Shown piece after piece: positions 1-8,289 of a stretch of DNA of 64,000 nt. This DNA comes from AAA164-E04 sp014239995. Its GTDB lineage: Bacteria; Verrucomicrobiota; Verrucomicrobiia; Limisphaerales; AAA164-E04. The stretch covers positions 1 through 64,000 of the forward strand of contig JAQWLM010000121.1 in NCBI GenBank assembly GCA_029247315.1. Direction: 5' to 3'. The notes beneath the pieces were generated by a model. The model was given only the letters and a program-made list of their open reading frames with translations. It searched no databases and had not been told where the DNA came from. Position numbers and translations under genes: made by a program. The stretch's first letter is position 1; each line of letters opens with the position of its first letter.

Positions 1-844
1 CGATGCGTGTGTAAATCACAGACCCGGCAAAGGCCAGAATGAACTGAGCTGCCATGCCCAGTTTATATAAAGTGGCATAGGCATCCTCATGATTGGAGAA
101 CTGAGGGGCCACTGCAAAGGTTCTAATGGTAAGCATGCCTATCGTAATAAGCGTGTTGTATAGAAGACCAAAAACCCAGTTAGGCATGCCTTCATGGATC
201 CATTTAAGGATATTCTGGTACCATTTGGAATGAAAGAGAGACAGGGAATAAGCTCGTTTTAAGTAACACCATGTCAAGATAGTGGCAATACTCTGAAAAA
301 TTCCCATGACCCATAAATCGGTTCCGGCCTGAATCCCTGGACGAAAAAAGACAAGAAAGTAAGCACTGATTAAGAAGGAGGTTCCAGCGTGGATGCAGGA
401 AAAAACAGGCATTTTCTGTAAACCTTGGAAGATCCATTGAAAATTCATACCCAAGGCCAACAAATTTAAAATGGCGGCCATCCATAAAGACCGTTGTTGT
501 GTAGAAAAATCGCCAGAAAATAGGAAAACAAGCCAAAGTAGAGCGCTGAAACTGTAAAGAAGAAGTCTACCTGTAAAAATACTCGGAACGACGTCCTTCA
601 GTGCAAGGGATTTTGCAGCAAGATGCCGCACAGCCACTATATCAAGGCCCAAGGTAAGAATAAATTGAAGGTACTGAGCCCAACCGAGGGCTTCACTGGA
701 TTCTCCGTTAGCATCATCAAGACAACGAGCCGCATGAATCACGGCCACTATTTGAAAAAACCGAGCCAGGACTTGTAAGAGAACAGTGGAACGAAGGTCC
801 CGCAATAGTTGACCGCCTGCAAAAATTTTTATCTTTCTTAGCAT
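1..844 (-). CDS. Polysaccharide flippase-like multi-pass membrane protein (partial)
   Basis: A reading frame without stops runs on the minus strand from an ATG at 842-844 to the left edge, giving 281 codons of an incomplete protein. It begins MLRKIKIFAGGQLLRD and contains a series of hydrophobic segments (for example LLLYSFSALLWLVFLFSG and LWMAAILNLLALGMNFQWI) with a short basic N-terminus. This layout resembles the N-terminal half of Wzx/MATE-type lipid-linked oligosaccharide flippases, which move undecaprenyl-linked sugar units across the inner membrane. No signature residue proves the family, so the call rests on hydrophobicity pattern and length. A shorter reading frame at 204-536 on the same strand is an out-of-frame shadow. 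The gene is separated from the downstream minus-strand gene by that gene's terminator. Confidence 0.6.
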   Translation of the reverse strand, partial: MLRKIKIFAGGQLLRDLRSTVLLQVLARFFQIVAVIHAARCLDDANGESSEALGWAQYLQFILTLGLDIVAVRHLAAKSLALKDVVPSIFTGRLLLYSFSALLWLVFLFSGDFSTQQRSLWMAAILNLLALGMNFQWIFQGLQKMPVFSCIHAGTSFLISAYFLVFFRPGIQAGTDLWVMGIFQSIATILTWCYLKRAYSLSLFHSKWYQNILKWIHEGMPNWVFGLLYNTLITIGMLTIRTFAVAPQFSNHEDAYATLYKLGMAAQFILAFAGSVIYTRI

Positions 845-891
845 TCAGAAAACAAGCAACGGTTGCCTAAAGCTTTTTTGTATTTTGGTGC

Positions 892-926
892 AAAAAAAGA
901 CCAGGGGCAGTGATCACTGCCCCTGG
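892..926 (-). terminator. Intrinsic terminator of the MBG-repeat gene
   Basis: A perfect 26-base palindrome at 901-926 (arms CCAGGGGCAGTGA/TCACTGCCCCTGG) is followed, reading the minus strand, by a run of seven T residues. It lies 40 bases past the stop of the giant minus-strand gene at 966 and before the flippase start. Confidence 0.85.
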
Positions 927-965
927 TTTGTTATGGGTTAGAGTTATGAAACGCTAATGCACTAA

Positions 966-3900
966 TTACTTAACTTGAAAGAAACGATGGTCTCCTTCGG
1001 TTGGGCTGTTGTAAGAGCCCTGTCCATTTTCGTCCAAGCCAATTTTGACAACAGGAGCGAACTCGCCAGTGACGCTGTCAGCGGCATAGACGCTCAAGGT
1101 TTCAAACGGACTACCTGAGATGGCAACACTCACACTACCATCATCGTTCAAGGATGCTGCGGTTTCAACAGCTCCCAGAGGAACTCCTGTGCCGGTAACA
1201 CGGAACGAACGGACCTCTTCCCTGGCTGCATTGAACCGCTCGTTACCGAGTTGTTGTGCAGTGATGGAGACAAGTCCGGGTTGGCTGATGGTGAGGAGGT
1301 TTCCGTCAACAACAGCGTCACCTTGAATCACCGTGTAGGTCACATCCAATTCCGAACTCGCGCTGGCCCCGAGGATCAGAACCAAGGCACTGCCACTGAT
1401 ATTCAGATTGGGAATAGCAGGGAAGGTGACGCTCTGGTCCGATTTTCCGAGGGTATAGGTTGCCGTCGCAGAACCGGAGATGTTCCTGTCAGCGATAGTG
1501 GCCTTGACCTCGTATGCTCCAGGCTCCGTTGGCATTTTTGGAGTACCATTGTAGGTGATGACAAGGTTCAAGCCAGCCGGGTCAGTGGTGGCTTCTGCCG
1601 CCAATGGAACTGTCCATTGGTGGTTCAGGCTGCTCTCAACAAAGGTCACCGTTCCGATTTCCTGTGAAATGCGGAATACCGACTTGGCGCTACCACTGTA
1701 AAGGCTGTCCGATATGGTGGCAATGACCTCATAGGTTCCAACCTCATGCGGGACAGTTGGGTTTTTATTGTAGGTCACGTTGACAGTCAAGCCAGCTGGC
1801 GATGTCGTAACAGTCGGAGCGATTGGATCTCCTGTGTATTCAGCCAACAGATCCGAGAGGGTTACTGTAGCGGATTCAAGAATCACCAAGGTTCCTTCGA
1901 TGGTCGCGTTGTAATCGTTATCAACGATGCTCGCAACGACGGCGTAACTACCTGGGCTGCTGGGAGCGTCTGCCCCACCATTGTATGTCACTGAGGTACC
2001 AAGTCCGGGAGGAACCGTCGTGACGCCCACTGTCTTCGCTGCTCCATCATTGACCTGGGTCAGATTGGACAAGCTGATCTCGCCAGGTCCCTTTTGGATG
2101 ACAAACAAGCTGTCAGCGCTACCACTCAGGTTGGGATCCGTCACGGTCACTGCTACAGTGTAAGTACCGGTCGCACTGGGTGCATCCGGGCTACCGTTGT
2201 AAGTGAGGCTTACCGGCACACCTGCAGGAACAGTCGCCACTGTGGGTGACTTCGCTGTACCATCGTAGTCCTGTATCAAATCGCCCAGTGTGACTGTAGC
2301 GGTTCCAGGCGTGATGGTGATACTACTGGCGAGGGTTCCCTGATAGTTGGCATCGTTGACTTCAACGTTCACTGCGTATGTTCCAGCCGCCATTGGAAGG
2401 GTTGCTGCACCATCGTAAGTCACAATGGTTGCTAGACCCGGAGGAACCGTTGCTACGCTCACTGCCTTAGCGGTGGTGTCATACACGTGTGTGTTGTCAG
2501 AGATGTTGATACTTGCGAGTGCTTTCTCAACGACCAACGTTCCCGTGGAATGGGTCACAATGTAGTCATTGCCAAAGGCACCGTTCGCAAACACGGTGTA
2601 TGAGCCAGGGTTCAAGGTGGCGGTATCAACCTGGGGCACCATGAAGGCAAATCCTTGGGCACTGAGACTGGCCGCCGTATCCGCAGGAGCAAGGTTGTTG
2701 TATTCAACACCCAAGGCTGCGGATGAACCGAAACTGCTTACCACGTCGGAAGCTTTCACTGTCAGAGGTCTGCGGGCGATCGGCATTTGGCCACCACCGT
2801 CGACATCAGTAACAAGGTAGTTAGCAAGGCTTCCCGATTGACCGAAGAATGTCAGAGCAGGGCTATTGCCTACGCTGTAATCAGTCAGTGCGCCAATGGC
2901 GTTCGGTTTGATACCAACCACTGGCTGAACGGCACCTGCTTGGTTGAAGACATCCTCCGTGTCACCATTGACAAAACCGCGCACGATATTGTCACCCACC
3001 TTTGTTCCGAAAGATAATTCGGTAACTGTGATGCGAGGCAGCGCATCTCCGTATACGTAGTTGTTAACTACCGGTATGCGAACATCCAAGGTGGCCTTGG
3101 CCACGGTGAGTGTCACAGTCTTGGTAGCGTTGACAAACGCATTGAGGTTATCGGCATGTGGCTCATAGGTCACGTGAAGCGTGTGCGTTCCCGCGTTGAG
3201 CTTGGCACCCAATGCATCAGCACCGGCGGCATCTCCTACCTTGTAGCTATATGAACCGCCTTTATCGACTGCGTTCAGTGGCAGTTCAGCCACGGTGGCA
3301 TTCAACATTCCTTCAGTAACACCCTCACCGTATGTCAGGGCTGCATTTGCCCAGTTGATGGTAGGCACGGCTTTACCAACGCTGTATTCACCAGCGGTGT
3401 TGGTGCCAAGAGTGTAGTTACCTCCAATGGAGATGCCATCGCCATCATCGGTTTTGGTATCCAACACCGTGTTAATGGCAAACGTGGCTTCAATGGCATT
3501 GCTGAAGCTAGGCACATCGAAACTAGGCAATCCATGACCATTGAATACGCGACCCAGCAAGGCCAGATCGTCGATATCTCCCAAGGCTGAATCCGTTGGG
3601 AAAGCGTCCGTGTTATTGTAAGTGGTCGTCCCAATGACCAGAGCCTGTGCTGCCTGAGCATTGGCGATCTGTGCTGCATTGAGCTCGACGCCGTTCAGGA
3701 CTGCGGCTTCAGCTTTCAAACCACTTAATTTCAATGTTTCCGTGGCTTTGGCTGCCAGAACACCACTTCCCTTGTTCTGGGTCTCAATGTTCACCACTGC
3801 CGGGGTCACCTGGATACGATTGGATTCCTGTGAGGAGAGCTTGATGGTGTAATTCTTCAGACGTCCAAGTGTGTCTTCATACTTGGCCGTGATGAAATAT

Positions 3901-6428
3901 TCACCCACGTCGCTACCCTTCACGGCGGTGGTCACGAATGTTGTCACAACCCCATCACCTTCAAGGAATCCTGCCTCACCTGTCAGGGCTTGCAGATCAT
4001 CTCCGAATACCATGCTGAATCCGTTAGGCACGACATCGATGGATTTGCGAGAGACGTTCAGGAACACACCCAGGGTTGATGGGCTGTAATTCGAGGATGT
4101 CGGCGTAAAGGTCGCTGTCACCGTGGCACCAGGAACGGCGACTGCACGTCCATCGGAGGTGTTCACACTGTAAGAGATTGCTCCATCGACCCCTGCAGGA
4201 CCAGCAGCCGTTAAATTCGCTGTGGTGTTGAGGGCAGTCCCATATACAACTGCTTTGGTCGGGTCGGCAGCCTCAGGTGCCCAAACAACCGCAGTTCCCA
4301 ATGCCGTCAATGTATACTTTCCAGCAACATAATTGAATGCGTAATTGGCGGACTCACCTCCTGCAGGCGCAATATTGTAATCACCAACATTTGACGTTGC
4401 CGCAGTTGGATCAGCAACCTCAGGCTGCTTGGTCAGATTGGCAGGAGCATCGCCCAGCACGAAACCATCGTAAGCAACATTGGCGGCATTGAATCCAGCC
4501 ACGTTACCAAACACCCTGGTTTGATCGTTGGCCGTCACCTTCAATGCGGCCTTGGAAACAGTAAAGTTCTGCTGACGCGTTCCTTGACCAAAGTCAACAC
4601 CTTGACCGGGATCCGGTGTAAAGGTGGCCGTAACCACCCAGGTACCAGCTGGGGGATTGTCACCTGCTGCGACATTGATGGCAGGAGCTGTTCCCAGCAC
4701 AGCCGTGTAAGCGATCGTTCCGGTAAGATCCTTGAAAGTACCGGGATTAGCTGGATCCTCAAATTGAGTGGCACCTGCAGCGTTCAGGTGCTTGGCTGCA
4801 TCCAAGGCTTCACCGTAGGTAAGCACGGTCGCCTGTGGCGTCCAGCTCACTTGGGCTGGCTGCAAGGTTACCGTCAAATCACCTGATTGAAGCACCAAGT
4901 TGTAGTTACCCCCAGCAATGGCTGGCGCACCATCAAAAACGATTGCCGCAGGATAGTTACCAGCACCCAGGTCTCTACCATTTTGTGCCAAGTTGATCAC
5001 AGCAGGATCATACTTCAACACCGGTGGAAACGGATCCAGTACTGAGGCTGCCGAATCTCCATGCTTCAGTTCAGCGGGCGTGGGTATTTCAATTTGCAAT
5101 GATGCAATACCTGGGAGGTCCACTCCAGTGATCTTGGTCCTGTTGGACGCCTTAATGGTCAGGTTGACGGGGTTGACCGTCATGTTGTCCGCACCCTGTT
5201 GGATGGTGTAGTTTCCTCCAAATGCCGCGCCACCAGTGGTCGTGACCGCATGTGGCGAATCGGCAACATTGGAACTGGCGGCAGGAATGTTCAAGGTAAC
5301 CGGCGTTGAAAGCACTCCGGCTGAAGCCTCCAAAGCGTTACCATTGACTGCTACGCCAGGAATCGCGAAAGCAGATGCACCCTGATTGATGGTGTAGGTT
5401 GCCGTGAACGCAGGAAGACCATCGCCGTAATTGATGACTGATCCACCAGCAGGTGCGATCGAGACGATCAAATTGCGTTTCCCGACCGAATATTTACCGT
5501 TCAGAATTTGAATATCGTAGTTATCAAGCACACCAAGGACTCTCTCCTCAAGCAGGACAGTGATGTCATAATCACCCACTGGTGAAGAGACCGTAACACC
5601 ATGCACTTGAGAAATCTTCATATCAGCTTGATCGGCATTTTCCCATCCAGCGCCTGTACCCGCGGGAGTACCGTCGGGAAGGGCACCGCCAAAATTACCG
5701 TTACCACCCACGATATCTAGATGGGATGCAACTGGGGTAGCTCCGTATTCCATGCTGGTGTCGGCCAACTGGAAAACGAGGGGCTTTTTGGCAACCGTCA
5801 AGGTACCGTTAACCGCTGTCACGTTGTAGTTGGCTGATACAGGTGCCTGTGCAAAACTGATCACCGTGGAAGTTCCTGCCTTCGTGGTAGCATTGGCTGT
5901 TACAGTTAAAGTAGGTAACACACTCAAGGCGTTTGCGGCGTTATCATTCAAGACACCACCACTGTTAGTATTCACAGCAGCAAAGCCATCGTATGTCACG
6001 TCATCGGCACCTAGCGCACCCACGAACGCAACTACACCCGCTCCGTATTCCGGTGTTCCACTGTCGGCCGTCGCGGTCAGCGGGGCCTTGAGAACATTCA
6101 CAAACACGGTCTTTTCAACGGCACCGGCGGCCACCCCCTGACCTGCATCAGGAATAAAGGTGATCTTAAGGGCCTGTTGATTTCCGGCATTCAAAAACGT
6201 GCCGGCCGATGGGGTATAGATCTTTGTCCCCGTGAGTTGGGCACCCGTGTCTGAATTTGTGGCCACGGCATTAAGCTGGACTGAGTCCACCTTGGTTCCG
6301 TAAACAATATCAGCCGGATTATCCCAAGTGATTGTGGCTGTTGCCGCAATCATCTGGACCACACTGGCAAGTGTGGCAACGAAGGCCGCCAGATATGTCC
6401 GGCAACCGCCTGATGGTTTTAGTTTCAT
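966..6428 (-). CDS. Giant secreted MBG-repeat protein
   Basis: A protein of about 1820 residues, probably exported and acting at the cell surface as an adhesin or structural protein. The likely start is the ATG at 6428, giving MKLKPSGGC and then a hydrophobic signal segment ending near MIAATA; the frame stays open upstream to a TTG at 6497 and another ATG at 6440. Almost the whole mature part is made of immunoglobulin-like beta repeats of the MBG/YDG type, recognised by recurring phrases such as VYGTAL, NYNVTAVNGTLTVAKKPL, ANDQTRVFG and LTVKASD. The C-terminal third holds five more regular repeats of about 72 residues, followed by a distinct tail with the motif RFFQVK. No enzyme domain, LPXTG or PEP-CTERM signal was seen. 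A strong terminator follows the stop. Such proteins occur in Verrucomicrobia and other bacteria with large genomes; the ligand cannot be read from sequence. Confidence 0.85.
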   Translation of the reverse strand: MKLKPSGGCRTYLAAFVATLASVVQMIAATATITWDNPADIVYGTKVDSVQLNAVATNSDTGAQLTGTKIYTPSAGTFLNAGNQQALKITFIPDAGQGVAAGAVEKTVFVNVLKAPLTATADSGTPEYGAGVVAFVGALGADDVTYDGFAAVNTNSGGVLNDNAANALSVLPTLTVTANATTKAGTSTVISFAQAPVSANYNVTAVNGTLTVAKKPLVFQLADTSMEYGATPVASHLDIVGGNGNFGGALPDGTPAGTGAGWENADQADMKISQVHGVTVSSPVGDYDITVLLEERVLGVLDNYDIQILNGKYSVGKRNLIVSIAPAGGSVINYGDGLPAFTATYTINQGASAFAIPGVAVNGNALEASAGVLSTPVTLNIPAASSNVADSPHAVTTTGGAAFGGNYTIQQGADNMTVNPVNLTIKASNRTKITGVDLPGIASLQIEIPTPAELKHGDSAASVLDPFPPVLKYDPAVINLAQNGRDLGAGNYPAAIVFDGAPAIAGGNYNLVLQSGDLTVTLQPAQVSWTPQATVLTYGEALDAAKHLNAAGATQFEDPANPGTFKDLTGTIAYTAVLGTAPAINVAAGDNPPAGTWVVTATFTPDPGQGVDFGQGTRQQNFTVSKAALKVTANDQTRVFGNVAGFNAANVAYDGFVLGDAPANLTKQPEVADPTAATSNVGDYNIAPAGGESANYAFNYVAGKYTLTALGTAVVWAPEAADPTKAVVYGTALNTTANLTAAGPAGVDGAISYSVNTSDGRAVAVPGATVTATFTPTSSNYSPSTLGVFLNVSRKSIDVVPNGFSMVFGDDLQALTGEAGFLEGDGVVTTFVTTAVKGSDVGEYFITAKYEDTLGRLKNYTIKLSSQESNRIQVTPAVVNIETQNKGSGVLAAKATETLKLSGLKAEAAVLNGVELNAAQIANAQAAQALVIGTTTYNNTDAFPTDSALGDIDDLALLGRVFNGHGLPSFDVPSFSNAIEATFAINTVLDTKTDDGDGISIGGNYTLGTNTAGEYSVGKAVPTINWANAALTYGEGVTEGMLNATVAELPLNAVDKGGSYSYKVGDAAGADALGAKLNAGTHTLHVTYEPHADNLNAFVNATKTVTLTVAKATLDVRIPVVNNYVYGDALPRITVTELSFGTKVGDNIVRGFVNGDTEDVFNQAGAVQPVVGIKPNAIGALTDYSVGNSPALTFFGQSGSLANYLVTDVDGGGQMPIARRPLTVKASDVVSSFGSSAALGVEYNNLAPADTAASLSAQGFAFMVPQVDTATLNPGSYTVFANGAFGNDYIVTHSTGTLVVEKALASINISDNTHVYDTTAKAVSVATVPPGLATIVTYDGAATLPMAAGTYAVNVEVNDANYQGTLASSITITPGTATVTLGDLIQDYDGTAKSPTVATVPAGVPVSLTYNGSPDAPSATGTYTVAVTVTDPNLSGSADSLFVIQKGPGEISLSNLTQVNDGAAKTVGVTTVPPGLGTSVTYNGGADAPSSPGSYAVVASIVDNDYNATIEGTLVILESATVTLSDLLAEYTGDPIAPTVTTSPAGLTVNVTYNKNPTVPHEVGTYEVIATISDSLYSGSAKSVFRISQEIGTVTFVESSLNHQWTVPLAAEATTDPAGLNLVITYNGTPKMPTEPGAYEVKATIADRNISGSATATYTLGKSDQSVTFPAIPNLNISGSALVLILGASASSELDVTYTVIQGDAVVDGNLLTISQPGLVSITAQQLGNERFNAAREEVRSFRVTGTGVPLGAVETAASLNDDGSVSVAISGSPFETLSVYAADSVTGEFAPVVKIGLDENGQGSYNSPTEGDHRFFQVK
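1440..2530 (-). repeat. Five tandem ~72-residue Ig-like repeats in the MBG protein
   Basis: Within the C-terminal third of the MBG protein, five units of about 72 codons follow each other. Each has the pattern V-x-L-x-(D/N)-L-x-x-x-Y/N-D-G, then TTxPAGL, VTYNGxPxxP, GTYxVxxxVxD, and a closing hydrophobic strand. The fifth unit is more diverged. Confidence 0.8.
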
Positions 6429-6785
6429 AACTCTATTCATGTTAGTACGTGCGTTTTCCCAATAAAATTGGAACTCAATCTGCATCACTTCATGCAAATC
6501 GTCAAATGAAATCTAGGTCCTGCGACCTCAAAGGACTTCACTCGACAAAGATTACATCAAGCAATATACACCAAGGATTTTAAAAAAGCAAAATTCAGAC
6601 CAAATTAAGTGAATTCAGCAGCAAAGTTCAGACCGAATTAAGTAAGTTCATTTTTAACAAAACTGCCATAAAACACAAGGCATGCTCGTTCGAAAACTCC
6701 ACGTGATCACTGTGAGAAGGCATGACTTGGCACCCTAGAACCATCATAAGTCATTTGCTTCCAGCAACCTAGCAGTGACATCTTA
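6429..6785. other. Intergenic region upstream of the MBG gene
   Basis: About 357 bases between the sulfatase stop and the preferred MBG start. Apart from the 27-base direct repeat annotated separately, no gene or clear terminator was found. It should hold the MBG gene promoter on the minus strand, but no convincing -35/-10 pair was recognised. Confidence 0.6.
6591..6650. repeat. Pair of 27-base direct repeats
   Basis: Two near-identical copies lie at 6591-6617 and 6624-6650, 33 bases apart centre to centre, sharing the core TTCAGACC(A/G)AATTAAGT. They sit in the region upstream of the MBG gene and could be regulator-binding sites or a remnant of a larger intergenic repeat. Confidence 0.6.
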
Positions 6786-8261
6786 TCAATCAACATCCCC
6801 CAAAACCCTGCGCCATCGTTTTAAACCGGATTTAAGTTCCCTTGTCATCCGAGCCTGCATCTTCGCATCATAGATGTTGGTGTTTTCATCCGGATCTTTC
6901 TTTAAATCATATAGTTCCCATTGATTCCCCGGTTCGGTCACCTCGAGACCATCATAGAAAATCAACTTGGCTTTTTTGGTGCGTATTCCAAAGTGCGCCG
7001 GTCTTTCCTTACTGTTTTCCCAATAACGGTAATACATCGAATCGCGCCAACCCTCCGCCCGCTCTCCCCTGAGCTGCTTGCGAAAACTCCTTCCCTGCAT
7101 GGAATTTGGTAGAGGAACCTGTGCATAATCCAGCAATGTTGGTGCAAAATCAACATTCAGGATAAAATCCTCCTCGATGACTCCAGGAGGAATTTCCCTT
7201 GGATAACGTGCCACAAATGGCATACGCAGGCTTTCCTCCAGCATGAAGCGCTTGTCAAAGTAATTATGCTCTCCCATGAAATAGCCTTGGTCACTGGTGT
7301 AGATCACAAGGGTATTGGAGGAAAGTCCGCTTTCATCCAGATAATGGAGCAAACGACCAATGTTGTCATCAATCCCCACGGCACAACGTAAGTAGTCACG
7401 GACGAATTTCTGGTAGGTTTCCCTCCGTGTCTGCTTGGGATCCACACCACTTAGATCAAGAAAGCCATCACCGTGATCCGGTCTGGCAAGCATCCGTCTG
7501 GTGAGTATTTCGAGCGGCCAACCGGGAATCCTTGACTTATGCGGTCCAGTATCCGCCATCATGTTCTCGGGCTCAGCAAAGGTCACATTGGCGAAAAGCC
7601 CGGCATACCTCCGATGAAATTGCCACGGTTCATGCGTAGCCTTGAAATGGAGCATCAGGCAAAAAGGTCTGGACTGGTCGCGTTCCTTCATCCACCTGAT
7701 GGCCTTGTCGGTAAAAACATCAGTGGAATGCTGGTCCTTTTGCACCAACGGTTTACCTATATCCATCTCATACATCACAGGGTCATGATATCGGCCTTGC
7801 CCCTTGGTGATATTCCAATAATCAAATCCAGTTGGAACACTTTTGAGGTGCCACTTACCGACCAGACCGGTCTGGTAACCAGCCGCACTCAAGAGATGTC
7901 CCAGATGCTTCTGATTGGGCTGGAGTGTGTCCCTCAAGGTTTTGACCCCGTTCACATGACTGTATTGACCAGTCAAGATGGAAGCCCTGCTGGGAACGCA
8001 AATGGAATTGGTAACAAAGCAATGCTTGAGGCGCATCCCTTCCCTGGCAATGCGATCAATGTGGGGGGTCTTGAAATGGGGTGAAAACCGGCTGCCATAG
8101 CAGCCCCATGCCTGGGATGTATGATCATCCGCCATCATGAATAGGATATTTGGCCTCGCTGCAAACAGGCTCATCCCGTTTAAAAAACTACAAAGAAAAA
8201 ACAGCATCAGCGGGACTCTACGCTGATACAACATCTCTGGAGCCATCGGGAGGCATTTCAT
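6786..8261 (-). CDS. Secreted formylglycine-dependent sulfatase
   Basis: A 491-residue sulfatase of the S1 family. After a hydrophobic signal region (roughly residues 15-35) the mature part starts at RPNILFMMADD, where the Asp pair (45-46) binds the catalytic calcium. The formylglycine signature CVPSRASILTG is at residues 88-98; Cys88 would be oxidised by a sulfatase-maturating enzyme not found in this window. The later GKWHLK and SDQGYFMGEHNYFDKR motifs complete the alkaline-phosphatase-fold active site. Length and motif spacing are normal, so it should be active. The sulfated substrate cannot be assigned; subfamilies with this pattern act on sulfated glycans. It lies 28 bases downstream of the S9-like gene on the same strand, so the two are probably cotranscribed. 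Alternative starts exist at codons 6 and 10. Confidence 0.92.
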   Translation of the reverse strand: MKCLPMAPEMLYQRRVPLMLFFLCSFLNGMSLFAARPNILFMMADDHTSQAWGCYGSRFSPHFKTPHIDRIAREGMRLKHCFVTNSICVPSRASILTGQYSHVNGVKTLRDTLQPNQKHLGHLLSAAGYQTGLVGKWHLKSVPTGFDYWNITKGQGRYHDPVMYEMDIGKPLVQKDQHSTDVFTDKAIRWMKERDQSRPFCLMLHFKATHEPWQFHRRYAGLFANVTFAEPENMMADTGPHKSRIPGWPLEILTRRMLARPDHGDGFLDLSGVDPKQTRRETYQKFVRDYLRCAVGIDDNIGRLLHYLDESGLSSNTLVIYTSDQGYFMGEHNYFDKRFMLEESLRMPFVARYPREIPPGVIEEDFILNVDFAPTLLDYAQVPLPNSMQGRSFRKQLRGERAEGWRDSMYYRYWENSKERPAHFGIRTKKAKLIFYDGLEVTEPGNQWELYDLKKDPDENTNIYDAKMQARMTRELKSGLKRWRRVLGDVD

Positions 8262-8289
8262 ATCTTTTGACTAGCGCCCCAGAAAGCCT

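Noticed and set aside
204..536. 110-codon minus-strand frame
   Set aside because: It is out of frame with the longer flippase-like frame that runs from 844 to the window edge and has membrane-protein composition.
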